Assembly: GCA_029936515.1 (NCBI GenBank)
Contig: JAPYSK010000005.1
Span: 1-47,521, forward strand
Length of the DNA: 47,521 nt
Source of the DNA: Candidatus Thioglobus sp.
Lineage (GTDB): Bacteria; Pseudomonadota; Gammaproteobacteria; PS1; Pseudothioglobaceae
Direction of reading: 5' to 3'
Made by a program: the position numbers and the translations under genes. The notes below the pieces were generated by a model. The model did not search any database. It was given only the letters and a program-made list of their open reading frames with translations, and was not told the origin of the DNA. Shown piece by piece: positions 26,980-36,532 of this stretch (positions are counted from its first letter, which is position 1; every line of letters starts with the position of its first letter).

Positions 26980-27471
26980 ATGAAAGTTAGATTACTTATT
27001 ACTGGTGGCACTATAGATAAAGTCTATAACCAATCAAATGGAGAGCTTGAGTTTGATAAGACGCATTTTACGGAAATGATTTCTAGGTCTAGAGTTGAAG
27101 TTGATATGTCCATAGAGCAACTTCTACTTATAGACAGTTTAGATATGGTTGATAAGGACCGAGATTTAATACTAGATCGTTGCATTAATTGTGATGAAGA
27201 GTTAGTGTTGATTACCCATGGTACAGACACTATGTGTGATACTGCAAAACTTTTGGGAGAAAACTCGATTAATAAGGCAATCGTTCTGTTTGGTGCTATG
27301 GTGCCATATACAGTGAGTAATTCTGATGCTTTATTTAATTTTGGATGCGCTTTGGGTTCACTACAGTTGTTAAAACCTGGGGTATATGTTGCTATGAATG
27401 GAAGAGTATTGCCATGGAGTGATGTAGAAAAAAATAGGAGCCTCGGTGTCTTTCAAGCCTTAAGCTCCTAG
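26980..27471 (+). CDS. Short asparaginase-domain protein
   Basis: A 163-residue protein matching only the N-terminal domain of type I/II L-asparaginases (usual length about 330). The active-site residues of that domain are all present by alignment: Thr11 in TGGTIDK, Thr82-Asp83 in THGTDTM and Lys151 in DVEKN. The C-terminal domain, which in the classic enzymes adds residues to a neighbour's active site, is absent. The stop codon is clean and a convergent gene begins 15 bases on, so this does not look like a recent truncation. Stand-alone versions are annotated in other gammaproteobacteria as far as I recall. Asparaginase activity should not be assumed. Confidence 0.8.
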   Translation: MKVRLLITGGTIDKVYNQSNGELEFDKTHFTEMISRSRVEVDMSIEQLLLIDSLDMVDKDRDLILDRCINCDEELVLITHGTDTMCDTAKLLGENSINKAIVLFGAMVPYTVSNSDALFNFGCALGSLQLLKPGVYVAMNGRVLPWSDVEKNRSLGVFQALSS

Positions 27472-27485
27472 ATTTTATTAAAGTT

Positions 27486-27947
27486 TTACTTGGTGCTATC
27501 AATCATGTATTGAACAGTTAATTTTATTTCATTGTCTGAGCAGTCAATACAGGTTCCTCTTGCAGGCATTCCACCCTTGCCAGCTATAGCAGACTTAGTA
27601 AGATTATCAATACCTAAATCAATTCTTGGCGCCCAATCTTCAAGAGAGGCATACTTAGGGGCACCCATAACACCAGAGGTATGACAACTTTGACATTTAG
27701 CAGTATAGATTTCTTTACCTGAACGTTCAGATTGCTCTAAACTGATAGATGAAGCAACTGAAACACTATTGTCAATCCTTACCTCGCCAATTGGTTTTAT
27801 TCTTTCTAGAGCTGCACTATCAATCATAGTGTCTTCGTGAGCTGATTCATTGCTAGGAGCGTTTAAAGCCTTGAGGCCAATAAACAGCATAGCAATAACC
27901 CAAATCACTATCATAAATTTCGATGAAACTTTAGAACCTTGACTCAT
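27486..27947 (-). CDS. Membrane-anchored c-type cytochrome (cytochrome c5-like)
   Basis: A 153-residue protein from the ATG at 27947, which has the ribosome-binding site AAGGAAG just upstream; the frame is open to 27992 but without such support. Residues 11-27 form an N-terminal membrane anchor, followed by a flexible stretch and a small heme domain. The heme site is C85-Q-S-C88-H89, with likely axial Met127 in GGMPARG. Cys133 and Cys136 match the extra cysteine pair of cytochrome c5. It should face the periplasm and carry electrons; its partners are not in the window. It is divergent from the yhdP-like gene. Confidence 0.88.
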   Translation of the reverse strand: MSQGSKVSSKFMIVIWVIAMLFIGLKALNAPSNESAHEDTMIDSAALERIKPIGEVRIDNSVSVASSISLEQSERSGKEIYTAKCQSCHTSGVMGAPKYASLEDWAPRIDLGIDNLTKSAIAGKGGMPARGTCIDCSDNEIKLTVQYMIDSTK

Positions 27948-27983
27948 TACATCTTCCTTGTTAATCAGATTAAATTCCGGAAT

Positions 27984-28003
27984 ATTATACATTTGGTTAT
28001 AAT
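27984..28003. promoter_or_regulatory. Back-to-back candidate promoters for the cytochrome c and yhdP-like genes
   Basis: On the minus strand TATAAT occupies 27989-27984, giving a leader of about 30 bases to the cytochrome start. On the plus strand TATAAT occupies 27998-28003, giving a leader of about 20 bases to the yhdP-like start at 28030. Neither has a good -35. Each box lies in the other's -35/spacer zone, so both promoters are unlikely to be occupied at once. A perfect ATTCCGGAAT palindrome (27974-27983) lies at the cytochrome transcription start. Confidence 0.45.
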
Positions 28004-28029
28004 GGCATGCAGTTTAATGCAACAAAAAT

Positions 28030-30549
28030 ATGCTTAAAAAAACTCTCCTTAGAGGCTTTAATTTACTCAAAATCAGTACATGGTTAACTGCCATATTTTC
28101 ATTAGTATTGTTGGTTATTATTGCTTTTTTTGTTATGTTTCCTCAAACTATTAAGGCTTCACTAGAGGAAAGATTATCTCAGGTTAGCGGATTACAAGTC
28201 ACTATAGAAAGGTTATCTTTTGAATTTTTAGACAATGAACTTTTGTTGGCAGTGAGAGAGGTAGATATTGGTGCTGTAGGGCTTAGTCCGATTGCCTCTA
28301 TTGATGTGTTGCGGTGGAATATTAATTTACTGGCTTTATATAAAGGGATTGAAATTCCAGGCCATATTGATATCAATGAGTTAGTTATCGATGCCTCATC
28401 TTTAGATGAGTATGTTTCTATCATTAATACTGATTCAGTTCTTTCGAGTATAGGACTATCAGGACTTTTAGCACTTCAATCTCTTTCGATTAATAGAACG
28501 AGGCTGATTGGAGATCAACCAGTAGAGCTGGCCCCAATAGAATTAAATAGAAATCAACAAAAGATTAATGTATCAATGAGAGATCAATCTATTTTTAGTA
28601 ATTCTCAAGTTCCAAAGCTTGGGAGTGCAGTGAATATTAATACCAGTATTGATGTCGCAAGGGCAATAGAAGACCGTATTGTGATTATTCCTTTTTCAAT
28701 AAAGAATGATGACTTCAATCTATCAGCCCAACTTAAGATTTTTAATCAGCAAAATAAAGTCTATCTCGAGTTTGAGAGTTATATTGATCAGATTGATATA
28801 TCCAAAATTAATCAAAATATACCTGAGACACTCGCCAACACTGAGGGTGCGATCTGGTTAAACCAAGTTATAACCGAGGGAGTGTTGACTGATGTAATGC
28901 TGACAACTCGTTTTAATATGTCAGGCGACCTTGAAGCTCCAAATACAAAATTTTCCGCTAACCTAAATGATGCTAATTTAAATATTAACCCCGAATGGCC
29001 TTCTATTAATAGTCTAAATGCAAAGGTAACGTTTTCAAATAATTACTTGAAAATCATAGCTAATAAAGCAAAACTAGATGACATAGACTTGAATTATTTA
29101 AGTATTACTACTAGAGATTTTAATCAACCCGATTCTGAATTATCATTAAATGCAAGATTCAATTCTAGAAGCAAAAAAATTTCTACATTTATAGAACACT
29201 CAGTCGTACCTTTAAAATTTAAAAAATACCTAAATGATTTCGAACTTGATGGAAAGCTTTGGGGTAACGTTAATTTAGTGATTCCACTTCAAAAAAATAA
29301 TAATCAAAAAGTTAAGATTGCTTTTGATATGTACGCATCTGAAAACGCATTAAGTGTTCTAAATGGAGGATTATTAGTAGATGATTTTAGTTCGCAAATT
29401 TCGCTTAACGATGGTTTGATTAGAACTAAGGGTAAAGGATTAATTGGTGGAGAGTTGTTTCAGATATCAATAAATCCTAGAGATTGGGTTGATGAAAAGA
29501 AAGCTAAATTCAGAGTAAAAATGAGTCATTTAGATAGCAATACTGATGCCTATATTAGTAAGAAATCGAATAAGGAGTGGCAGAGTGTAATTGAGGCAAA
29601 AGATCTTTATGCCGATGTCAACTTAGTGATTGATGAAAATGGCAAATATAATATTCAATTGGATAACCTAAGTGTTTCAAGTATTGAGAGTATTAACAAT
29701 TGGCAATTAACTCCCAAAATTTTTCCTAGCTTCCATTTGACTTCCAGTAATGCCAAAATCAATGGAAAATCCATTCCAAATATTGAGGCAGATTTAATAA
29801 ATCATGAAAATGTTATGGAAATTAAAAACCTTATTTTTGAAAATATAGGTCTTAGTGATGAAGATTTAATTTTTAATGGAAGTTGGCTTAATGGAAAAAC
29901 CGCACTGAGAGCCAAAGCATCAAACGACAACTTGTCTAATTTTCTAGTTAAATTTGGAGTGAATGAGCCTGTAATAGGTGGCAGCTTTAATGTAGACTTA
30001 CGATTGTATTGTGATTGTGATCCATGGCAAGCCTCAACTCAAAAAGTAAGTGGTTTTATGAAAGCAGATGTTGCAAAAGGTGTTTTTACCAATCAAGACC
30101 CTAACCTTTTTAAACTTCTTTCATTTATTAATTTAGAGACAATTGCTAATAGATTAAGACTGTCAAGAAGTGAACTGAGAGAGCAGGGTTATGTTTATGA
30201 TCAAATTAATGCTAACATTTTATTTAAGGATGGAATAGCTAAGGTAGATTATTTTCTTGTTGAGAGTGAAGAGAGTGATATTGAATTAACTGGATTTGTA
30301 GACCTAATTAAACAAGACTATAATTTAGCTGCAAATGTTCAGCCATCTATTGCAGACACTATTCCACTGGCTACCTACTTGGCTGGTGGAGGTTTGGCTG
30401 GATTTGGAATATGGGCAGCAGATAAAATGCTTTTTGGCGGCGAGATTATTGGTGGGTTATTTGATAATGTTGTTGAAATTACTTTTATTATTACAGGGCC
30501 TTGGTCTGAGCCTATTATTGAAAAATTAGATGGAGTTAAGGTTTTATGA
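28030..30549 (+). CDS. YhdP/AsmA-like envelope protein (TIGR02099 type)
   Basis: An 839-residue protein with one N-terminal membrane segment (about 17-37) followed by a long beta-rich periplasmic part, as in AsmA-like bridge proteins. The C-terminal 150 residues are the most family-like: [26 protein letters not shown], then [19 protein letters not shown] and [13 protein letters not shown]. In E. coli YhdP (about 1,266 residues) helps move phospholipid to the outer membrane. This version is roughly a third shorter, mostly in the middle. It overlaps tldD by four bases; yhdP-tldD order is common in gammaproteobacteria. Confidence 0.85.
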   Translation: MLKKTLLRGFNLLKISTWLTAIFSLVLLVIIAFFVMFPQTIKASLEERLSQVSGLQVTIERLSFEFLDNELLLAVREVDIGAVGLSPIASIDVLRWNINLLALYKGIEIPGHIDINELVIDASSLDEYVSIINTDSVLSSIGLSGLLALQSLSINRTRLIGDQPVELAPIELNRNQQKINVSMRDQSIFSNSQVPKLGSAVNINTSIDVARAIEDRIVIIPFSIKNDDFNLSAQLKIFNQQNKVYLEFESYIDQIDISKINQNIPETLANTEGAIWLNQVITEGVLTDVMLTTRFNMSGDLEAPNTKFSANLNDANLNINPEWPSINSLNAKVTFSNNYLKIIANKAKLDDIDLNYLSITTRDFNQPDSELSLNARFNSRSKKISTFIEHSVVPLKFKKYLNDFELDGKLWGNVNLVIPLQKNNNQKVKIAFDMYASENALSVLNGGLLVDDFSSQISLNDGLIRTKGKGLIGGELFQISINPRDWVDEKKAKFRVKMSHLDSNTDAYISKKSNKEWQSVIEAKDLYADVNLVIDENGKYNIQLDNLSVSSIESINNWQLTPKIFPSFHLTSSNAKINGKSIPNIEADLINHENVMEIKNLIFENIGLSDEDLIFNGSWLNGKTALRAKASNDNLSNFLVKFGVNEPVIGGSFNVDLRLYCDCDPWQASTQKVSGFMKADVAKGVFTNQDPNLFKLLSFINLETIANRLRLSRSELREQGYVYDQINANILFKDGIAKVDYFLVESEESDIELTGFVDLIKQDYNLAANVQPSIADTIPLATYLAGGGLAGFGIWAADKMLFGGEIIGGLFDNVVEITFIITGPWSEPIIEKLDGVKVL

Positions 30550-31970
30550 TTAATCAACTACTTAATGATCACAGCATCAATGAAGGCGAAGTTTATAACT
30601 TGTTAAATTCATTATCAGAGACTCGCTCTGACTACTCTGATCTATATTTTCAACATTCAGCGGCAGAGTCTTGGGTTTTGGATGAAGGAATCGTTAAGGA
30701 TGGTTCATATAACATTAGTCATGGCGTAGGAGCTCGATGCGTCTCTGACGATAAAACTGGTTTTTCCTATTCAGATGACCTTAATATTAGAGCAATTCAG
30801 GGTGCTGTAGATTTTGCAAAAGGTATATCTAATGGTTCATCGAAGGGAAGTTCGAAAATCCTAAAAACTGTAAATTACCCTTCTAAGTATCCTGCTTTAA
30901 GCCCACTTGATAGTTTAACTTCAGAAGAGAAGGTTGATTTACTTAGGCAAATTAATTCAATTGCTAGAAAAGAACCTAAGGTAGTTCAAGTTAGTGCTTC
31001 ATTATCTGGATCTTATACCGAGGTCTTAATAGCTTCAACAGATGGCGTTTATCAAATAGATTGTAGGCCTATGGTTAGAGTAAGTGTTACTATTATTGTT
31101 GAGCATAATGGCAGAATTGAGCAGGCCTCAAGCGGAGGTGGAGGTCGTTATGATTACGGTTACTTTGCAAGCAACTCGCTAGCTGAAAAATACACCAAGG
31201 AAGCCCTCCGTTTAGCACTTGTGTCACTAGAGTCGGGCGACGCGCCTGCAGGAAAGATGCCTGTTATTCTTGGATCTGGTTGGCCTGGTGTATTGCTTCA
31301 TGAGGCAATAGGGCACGGTTTAGAGGGTGACTTTAATCGCAAAGGAAGTTCTGTTTTTAGTGGAAAAATTGGTGAGCGAGTGGCTAGTAACAAATGCACT
31401 ATTGTCGATAATGGCACAATAGCAAATCGTCGTGGTAGTTTGACAATAGATGATGAAGGCACTCCGACTCAAGAGACGACACTTATAGAGAATGGCATAT
31501 TGAAGGGTTATATGATGGATAAGCTGAATGGTCGCCTCATGGGACAGCCTAGTACTGGTAATGGTAGACGTGAATCATACGCCCACATTCCGATGCCCAG
31601 AATGACCAATACGTATATGTTAAATGGTAAGGATAATTTTAAGGATATGATTTCATCAGTTGAAGATGGAATTTATGCAAAAAACTTTGATGGAGGTCAG
31701 GTCGATATTACCTCAGGAAAATTTGTTTTTTCAGCAAATGAAGCCTACTTAATAAAAAATGGAAAAATCACCAGTCCTATAAAAGGGGCAACACTCATTG
31801 GAGCAGGTGATGAAGTGCTACACCAAATTTCAATGGTTGGAGATGACCTTAAACTTGATCCTGGTGTCGGCGTTTGTGGAAAGGATGGCCAAAGTGTTCC
31901 TGTTGGTGTTGGTCAACCGAGTTTAAAAGTTGACATGCTTACAGTAGGTGGTACGCAGATTAATATGTAA
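30546..31970 (+). CDS. tldD: Metalloprotease TldD
   Basis: A 474-residue member of the TldD/PmbA family. The zinc site is HEAIGH at residues 252-257 (His252, Glu253, His257). Other family sequences are [12 protein letters not shown] and [15 protein letters not shown] near the end. With PmbA (TldE) it forms a heterodimer that cleaves unfolded peptides and processes microcin B17-like substrates; pmbA is not in the window. Its start overlaps the yhdP-like stop (ATGA). Confidence 0.96.
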   Translation: MINQLLNDHSINEGEVYNLLNSLSETRSDYSDLYFQHSAAESWVLDEGIVKDGSYNISHGVGARCVSDDKTGFSYSDDLNIRAIQGAVDFAKGISNGSSKGSSKILKTVNYPSKYPALSPLDSLTSEEKVDLLRQINSIARKEPKVVQVSASLSGSYTEVLIASTDGVYQIDCRPMVRVSVTIIVEHNGRIEQASSGGGGRYDYGYFASNSLAEKYTKEALRLALVSLESGDAPAGKMPVILGSGWPGVLLHEAIGHGLEGDFNRKGSSVFSGKIGERVASNKCTIVDNGTIANRRGSLTIDDEGTPTQETTLIENGILKGYMMDKLNGRLMGQPSTGNGRRESYAHIPMPRMTNTYMLNGKDNFKDMISSVEDGIYAKNFDGGQVDITSGKFVFSANEAYLIKNGKITSPIKGATLIGAGDEVLHQISMVGDDLKLDPGVGVCGKDGQSVPVGVGQPSLKVDMLTVGGTQINM

Positions 31971-32032
31971 AGTATTTTCCTGTCTTTTTGCGATTTTTGA
32001 AGACTATTTTTGTAGCTGTTTTGTGATTATTT

Positions 32033-32041
32033 TGTTATAAT
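32033..32041 (+). promoter_or_regulatory. Extended -10 promoter of the nuo operon
   Basis: TGTTATAAT matches the extended -10 consensus TGnTATAAT exactly, which reduces the need for a -35; none is seen. Transcription would begin near 32048 and leave a leader of about 21 bases with an AAGGA ribosome-binding site (32058-32062) before the GTG start. It is the only convincing promoter I see for the fourteen nuo genes. Confidence 0.6.
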
Positions 32042-32068
32042 ATTGCGTTGTTTAGTTAAGGATAAACA

Positions 32069-32425
32069 GTGCTCGAAAATTATTTACCAATTATCGTTTT
32101 TATATTCTTAGGAATCGCCTTTGGAGTTGGCTTGACGCTGGTTGGTTATCTTCTTGGTCCTAGTAATCCAGATGACGAGAAAAACTCTCAGTTTGAGTGT
32201 GGATTTCCAGCATTTGATGACTCAAGAATGCACTTTAATATCCGCTATTACCTGATAGCTATTTTATTTGTTCTTTTTGATTTGGAAGTTGCATTTTTCA
32301 TTCCATGGGCAGTTGTTCAAGCAAAGCTAGGCTGGTTTGGATTTATTGCTATGTCTGTTTTTTTACTATTACTGGTAGTTGGTTTTATCTTTGAGTGGAA
32401 AAAAGGTGCACTAGAGTGGGAGTAA
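32069..32425 (+). CDS. nuoA: NADH-quinone oxidoreductase subunit A
   Basis: A 118-residue membrane subunit of complex I with three membrane helices. The conserved FECGFPAFDDSRMHFNIRYYL loop between helices 1 and 2 is present, as is the acidic LFDLEVAFFIPWA helix. It starts at GTG with AAGGA upstream and heads the nuo operon. It sits at the junction of the peripheral and membrane arms near the quinone site. Confidence 0.97.
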   Translation: MLENYLPIIVFIFLGIAFGVGLTLVGYLLGPSNPDDEKNSQFECGFPAFDDSRMHFNIRYYLIAILFVLFDLEVAFFIPWAVVQAKLGWFGFIAMSVFLLLLVVGFIFEWKKGALEWE

Positions 32426-32437
32426 TTAGGACTTAAT

Positions 32438-32917
32438 ATGGCTATTGATGGTTTAATGAAGGAAGGCTTTGTCACTACTTCACTTGACAAAGTAATTAAC
32501 TGGGCGCGTACAGGATCTCTTTGGCCGATGACGTTTGGTCTTGCCTGTTGTGCAGTTGAAATGATGGAGGCGGGCTCATCACGATACGACCTTGATCGAT
32601 TTGGTATTGTTTTCCGTCCAACTCCTCGTCAATCTGATTTAATGATTGTTGCCGGTACTTTGACGAATAAGATGGCGCCTGCACTTCGCAAAGTTTATGA
32701 TCAAATGCCTGAACCAAAGTATGTCCTTTCAATGGGTTCATGTGCTAATGGTGGTGGCTATTACCACTATTCTTATGCGGTCGTTAGAGGCTGTGATCGT
32801 ATTGTTCCTGTCGACATTTATGTGCCTGGATGCCCTCCAACGGCGGAAGCTCTTTTGTATGGAATTCTTCAGTTGCAAGATAAAATCCGAAGAACCAACA
32901 CCATTGCTCGAACTTAA
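32438..32917 (+). CDS. nuoB: NADH-quinone oxidoreductase subunit B
   Basis: A 159-residue peripheral-arm subunit that binds the last iron-sulfur cluster, N2. Its ligands are visible as the tandem Cys37-Cys38 (GLACCAVEM), Cys102 (MGSCANGGG) and Cys132 ([11 protein letters not shown]). Electrons pass from N2 to quinone at the NuoB/NuoD interface. The gene lies 12 bases after nuoA. Confidence 0.98.
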   Translation: MAIDGLMKEGFVTTSLDKVINWARTGSLWPMTFGLACCAVEMMEAGSSRYDLDRFGIVFRPTPRQSDLMIVAGTLTNKMAPALRKVYDQMPEPKYVLSMGSCANGGGYYHYSYAVVRGCDRIVPVDIYVPGCPPTAEALLYGILQLQDKIRRTNTIART

Positions 32918-32920
32918 ACT

Positions 32921-33535
32921 ATGAAGCAGTTAAAAAAACAATTAGTCAAAGCCTTTGGAAAAAACAGCATAAGCGAATCATTTGAGGAACTGACCTTGGT
33001 AATTAATAGTGAAGATGTCATTGATGTTTGTAAGCAATTAAGGGACGACTTCAATTTTTCTATCTTGATTGACCTTTGTGGAATAGATTATCTCACTTAC
33101 GGCGAATCTGACTGGAATGGCAATGCAAGTTCATCTGGTTTTAGTAGGGCAAGACAAGCGCAACAATCTTCAGTCCACAAAGAGCAGCGCTTTGGTGTTA
33201 TTTATCACTTGCTTTCAGTAGAAGATAATCAGCGATTAAGGGTTAAAGCTTTGCTATCTTTAGACAACTTAATGATTCAGTCAGTTACCAATATTTGGAA
33301 CTCAGCTGATTGGTTTGAAAGAGAAGCCTTTGACCTTTTTGGTATCTTATTTGAAAATCATACAGATTTAAGAAGAATATTGACCGACTATGGTTTTGTT
33401 GGTCATCCGCTTAGAAAAGACTTCCCAATGATTGGTGAGGTTGAGATGCGTTATGATGAAGAATTAGGCAGAGTGGTTTATGAGCCCGTTAGCATTGAGC
33501 CTAATGTTAATGTCCCAAGAGTAATCAGGAAGTAG
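32921..33535 (+). CDS. nuoC: NADH-quinone oxidoreductase subunit C
   Basis: A 204-residue 30-kDa subunit. The family end sequence [37 protein letters not shown] is present. NuoC and NuoD are separate genes here, unlike the fused nuoCD of E. coli. A serine- and alanine-rich insert (about residues 65-88) follows GIDYLTYG; similar inserts are usual in beta- and gammaproteobacterial unfused NuoC. Confidence 0.96.
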   Translation: MKQLKKQLVKAFGKNSISESFEELTLVINSEDVIDVCKQLRDDFNFSILIDLCGIDYLTYGESDWNGNASSSGFSRARQAQQSSVHKEQRFGVIYHLLSVEDNQRLRVKALLSLDNLMIQSVTNIWNSADWFEREAFDLFGILFENHTDLRRILTDYGFVGHPLRKDFPMIGEVEMRYDEELGRVVYEPVSIEPNVNVPRVIRK

Positions 33536-33537
33536 TT

Positions 33538-34791
33538 ATGTCAGAGATGAGAAATTACACCCTTAACTTCGGGCCACAGCACCCTGCAGCACATGGCGTT
33601 CTGAGATTAATTCTTGAGTTGGATGGTGAGGTAGTTGAGAGAGCAGATCCGCATATTGGACTTTTGCATCGCGGCACAGAAAAACTAGCTGAGTCTAAAC
33701 CCTATAGCCAATCTATAGGATATATGGACCGGCTTGATTATGTATCTATGATGTGCAATGAGCATGCATATGTGATGGCAATTGAAAAAATGCTAGGACT
33801 TAAGGTTCCAGAAAGAGCTGAGTATATTCGCGTCATGTTTGATGAAATTACTCGGATTATGAATCATCTTATGTGGCTTGGAACTCACGCCCTTGACGTT
33901 GGAGCGATGAGTGTATTTTTGTATGCATTTAGGGAGCGTGAAACCCTTATTGATTGTTATGAGGCAGTTAGTGGTTCGCGTATGCATGCAACCTATTATA
34001 GGCCAGGCGGTGTTTACAGAGATTTACCTGAAAAGATGCCTCAATATCTTGAGTCGAAATTACGAAGTGCAAAGAAACTGGAGGAGATAAATGAGAATCG
34101 ACAAGGCTCCTTGCTAGATTTTATTGAAGATTTTGCAAATAAATTTCCTAAAAATATAAAGCAGTATTCTGATTTATTGACCGACAATAGGATTTGGAAA
34201 CAGAGACTGGTTAATATTGGTATTGTTAGTGCAGATCGAGCAAAACAACTTGGGTTTACTGGACCAATGCTAAGAGGTTCAGGTGTTGAGTGGGATATTC
34301 GAAAAAATGAGCCCTATTCGGTTTATGAAAAAATGGAATTTGATATCCCTATTGGCGTAACCGGCGACTGTTATGATCGCTACCTTGTTCGTATGGAAGA
34401 GTTGCGTCAATCTACTCGAATTATCAGTCAGTGTGTCAAATGGCTGAAGGCTAATCCTGGACCTGTAATGTCCGATGATCATAAAGTAGCTCCGCCAAAA
34501 CGTGGCAATATGAAAGACGATATGGAATCAATGATTCACCACTTTAAATTATTCACTGAAGGCTACTGTTTGCCAGAAGGTGAAGTCTATTCAGCTGTTG
34601 AGCACCCTAAAGGAGAGTTTGGTATCTACCTAGTTTCAGATGGAGCTAATAAGCCTTACAGAATAAAAATTAGAGCACCAGGGTTCTCCCATCTTGCATC
34701 AATGGACGAGATGTCTAAAGGTCATATGCTTTCTGATGTTGTGACTATTATTGGTACTCAAGATATTGTTTTTGGGGAGGTTGATAGATGA
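33538..34791 (+). CDS. nuoD: NADH-quinone oxidoreductase subunit D
   Basis: A 417-residue 49-kDa subunit related to hydrogenase large subunits, without the nickel cysteines. N-terminal [14 protein letters not shown] carries the His residues lining the quinone pocket, and the family signature [12 protein letters not shown] follows. It forms the quinone reduction site with NuoB. It starts two bases after nuoC and overlaps nuoE by four. Confidence 0.98.
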   Translation: MSEMRNYTLNFGPQHPAAHGVLRLILELDGEVVERADPHIGLLHRGTEKLAESKPYSQSIGYMDRLDYVSMMCNEHAYVMAIEKMLGLKVPERAEYIRVMFDEITRIMNHLMWLGTHALDVGAMSVFLYAFRERETLIDCYEAVSGSRMHATYYRPGGVYRDLPEKMPQYLESKLRSAKKLEEINENRQGSLLDFIEDFANKFPKNIKQYSDLLTDNRIWKQRLVNIGIVSADRAKQLGFTGPMLRGSGVEWDIRKNEPYSVYEKMEFDIPIGVTGDCYDRYLVRMEELRQSTRIISQCVKWLKANPGPVMSDDHKVAPPKRGNMKDDMESMIHHFKLFTEGYCLPEGEVYSAVEHPKGEFGIYLVSDGANKPYRIKIRAPGFSHLASMDEMSKGHMLSDVVTIIGTQDIVFGEVDR

Positions 34792-35261
34792 TTTCTGATC
34801 AGTCAAAAAAAGAAATTGATTTTTGGGTAAAAAAATATCCTGAAGGAAGAGAGAGCTCTGCAGTTATGCAGGCTTTAACGATTGTTCAGAAAGAGAATAA
34901 TGGCAGCTTGACAAATGAGTTAATTAAAGAAATTGCGGGTTATCTGGGTATGCCAGTAATTAGCGTTCAAGAGGTTGCCACTTTTTACGAGAACTATAAC
35001 CATAAGCCTGTAGGCAAATACGTTATTCGCTTTTGTCACAATATATCTTGCATGCTCAATGGTTCGGATGATTTAATCTCTTATTTAGAAGAAAAGCTAG
35101 AAGTAAAAACTGGTGAGATAAGTAAAAATGGCTTAGTAAGTGTCAAAAAAGTTGAATGCTTGGGTGCATGCGTTGGAGGCCCAATGTGCCAGATTGGTGA
35201 TCAATACTATGAACATTTAACGACTAAAAAAATTGATGAGATTTTGGGTAATCTAAAATGA
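34788..35261 (+). CDS. nuoE: NADH-quinone oxidoreductase subunit E
   Basis: A 157-residue thioredoxin-fold subunit of the NADH dehydrogenase module. Ligands of the 2Fe-2S cluster N1a are Cys83 and Cys88 (CHNISC) and Cys124 and Cys128 (CLGAC); a further Cys134 follows. Both ends overlap neighbours by four bases (ATGA), so its translation is coupled to nuoD and nuoF. Confidence 0.97.
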   Translation: MISDQSKKEIDFWVKKYPEGRESSAVMQALTIVQKENNGSLTNELIKEIAGYLGMPVISVQEVATFYENYNHKPVGKYVIRFCHNISCMLNGSDDLISYLEEKLEVKTGEISKNGLVSVKKVECLGACVGGPMCQIGDQYYEHLTTKKIDEILGNLK

Positions 35262-36532
35262 ATGAAGTTTGTTTTAAAAACTTAGATAAAGAAAACCCTG
35301 CCAGCCTTGCAACCTATGAGTTGACAGGCGGCTATAAAGTGTGGCGTAAAATTCTTAATGGTGAACTCTCTCCTGATCAGATACTTGCCGAGTTAAAAAC
35401 TTCAGGATTGAGAGGTCGAGGAGGTGCTGGCTTTCCAACTGGTTTAAAGTGGAGCTTTATGCCTCGCAATCAAGAGGGGCAAAAATATGTCGTTTGTAAT
35501 TCTGATGAAGGAGAGCCAGGCACCTGTCATGATCGAGATATACTTAGATACAACCCTCACTCTGTCATCGAAGGTATGGCAATCGCGGGATACGTAATGA
35601 ATGCAACGGTTGGTTACAACTATATTCGGGGTGAGTTTATGGAACCCTATTATCGCTTTGAAGAGGCTATAAAGGACGTTTATGATGCCGGATTATTAGG
35701 TACTAATATTATGGGCAGCAGTGTTAGTTTTGATCTTTATACTCACCTTGGTGCTGGAGCTTATATTTGTGGCGAAGAGACTGCTTTGTTGGAGTCACTT
35801 GAGGGTAAGAAAGGTCAACCCAGATTTAAGCCACCTTTTCCAGCTAATGTTGGATTATATGGCAAACCAACAACTATTAATAATACTGAGAGCTTTGCCT
35901 CAGTCCCTGAAATTCTTTCTCGAGGTGGACAATGGTTTGCAGATTTAGGAGTTGAAAATTCAGGTGGAACGAAGTGCTTTTCGGTAACTGGCAATGTTAG
36001 AAAGCCTGCTAATTTTGAAGTCCCTATGGGAACACCTTTTAGTGAACTGTTGGAATTGGCTGGAGGTCTTAAAAAAGGCAGAAAACTTAAGGCAGTAATA
36101 CCAGGCGGCTCATCCACGCCCTTATTAACGGCAAAGACTGCAATGAAAATGACGATGGATTATGACAGTATTGAAAATGCTGGATCAATGCTCGGCGCTG
36201 GCTCAGTAATTATTATGGATGATAGTACTTGTATGGTTAAAACCTTGACACGTTTAGCGCATTTTTATTATGACGAGTCTTGTGGTCAGTGCACTCCATG
36301 TAGGGAAGGTACTGGTTGGTTATATAGAATGTTACAGCGCATACTAGATGGTAATGGAAAAAGTGATGATTTAGATCTACTTATGTCTGTCCAAGAAAAA
36401 ATAATTGGCAATACAATTTGTGCGCTTGGTGATGCAGCTGCAACACCAGTTGAGAGTTTTATAAGACATTTTAGGCCCGAGTTTGAGTACTATATCAAGC
36501 ACGGTAAAAGCATGGTGGAAATTGATGGTTGA
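35258..36532 (+). CDS. nuoF: NADH-quinone oxidoreductase subunit F (NADH and FMN binding)
   Basis: A 424-residue flavoprotein. FMN/NADH-binding glycine-rich motifs are [10 protein letters not shown] (53-62) and [19 protein letters not shown]. The N3 4Fe-4S cluster ligands are Cys342, Cys345 and Cys348 (CGQCTPC) plus Cys388. It accepts the hydride from NADH and passes electrons into the cluster chain. It overlaps nuoG by eight bases when nuoG starts at 36525. Confidence 0.98.
   Translation: MNEVCFKNLDKENPASLATYELTGGYKVWRKILNGELSPDQILAELKTSGLRGRGGAGFPTGLKWSFMPRNQEGQKYVVCNSDEGEPGTCHDRDILRYNPHSVIEGMAIAGYVMNATVGYNYIRGEFMEPYYRFEEAIKDVYDAGLLGTNIMGSSVSFDLYTHLGAGAYICGEETALLESLEGKKGQPRFKPPFPANVGLYGKPTTINNTESFASVPEILSRGGQWFADLGVENSGGTKCFSVTGNVRKPANFEVPMGTPFSELLELAGGLKKGRKLKAVIPGGSSTPLLTAKTAMKMTMDYDSIENAGSMLGAGSVIIMDDSTCMVKTLTRLAHFYYDESCGQCTPCREGTGWLYRMLQRILDGNGKSDDLDLLMSVQEKIIGNTICALGDAAATPVESFIRHFRPEFEYYIKHGKSMVEIDG

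Noticed and set aside
31982-32010. Possible terminator after tldD (GTCTT ... AAGAC followed by a T-run)
   Set aside because: The stem is only five pairs with a 13-base loop, too weak to support.
33110-33180. Insert in NuoC after GIDYLTYG, first suspected to be foreign
   Set aside because: Unfused NuoC proteins of other proteobacteria carry a similar serine/alanine-rich insert at this site.
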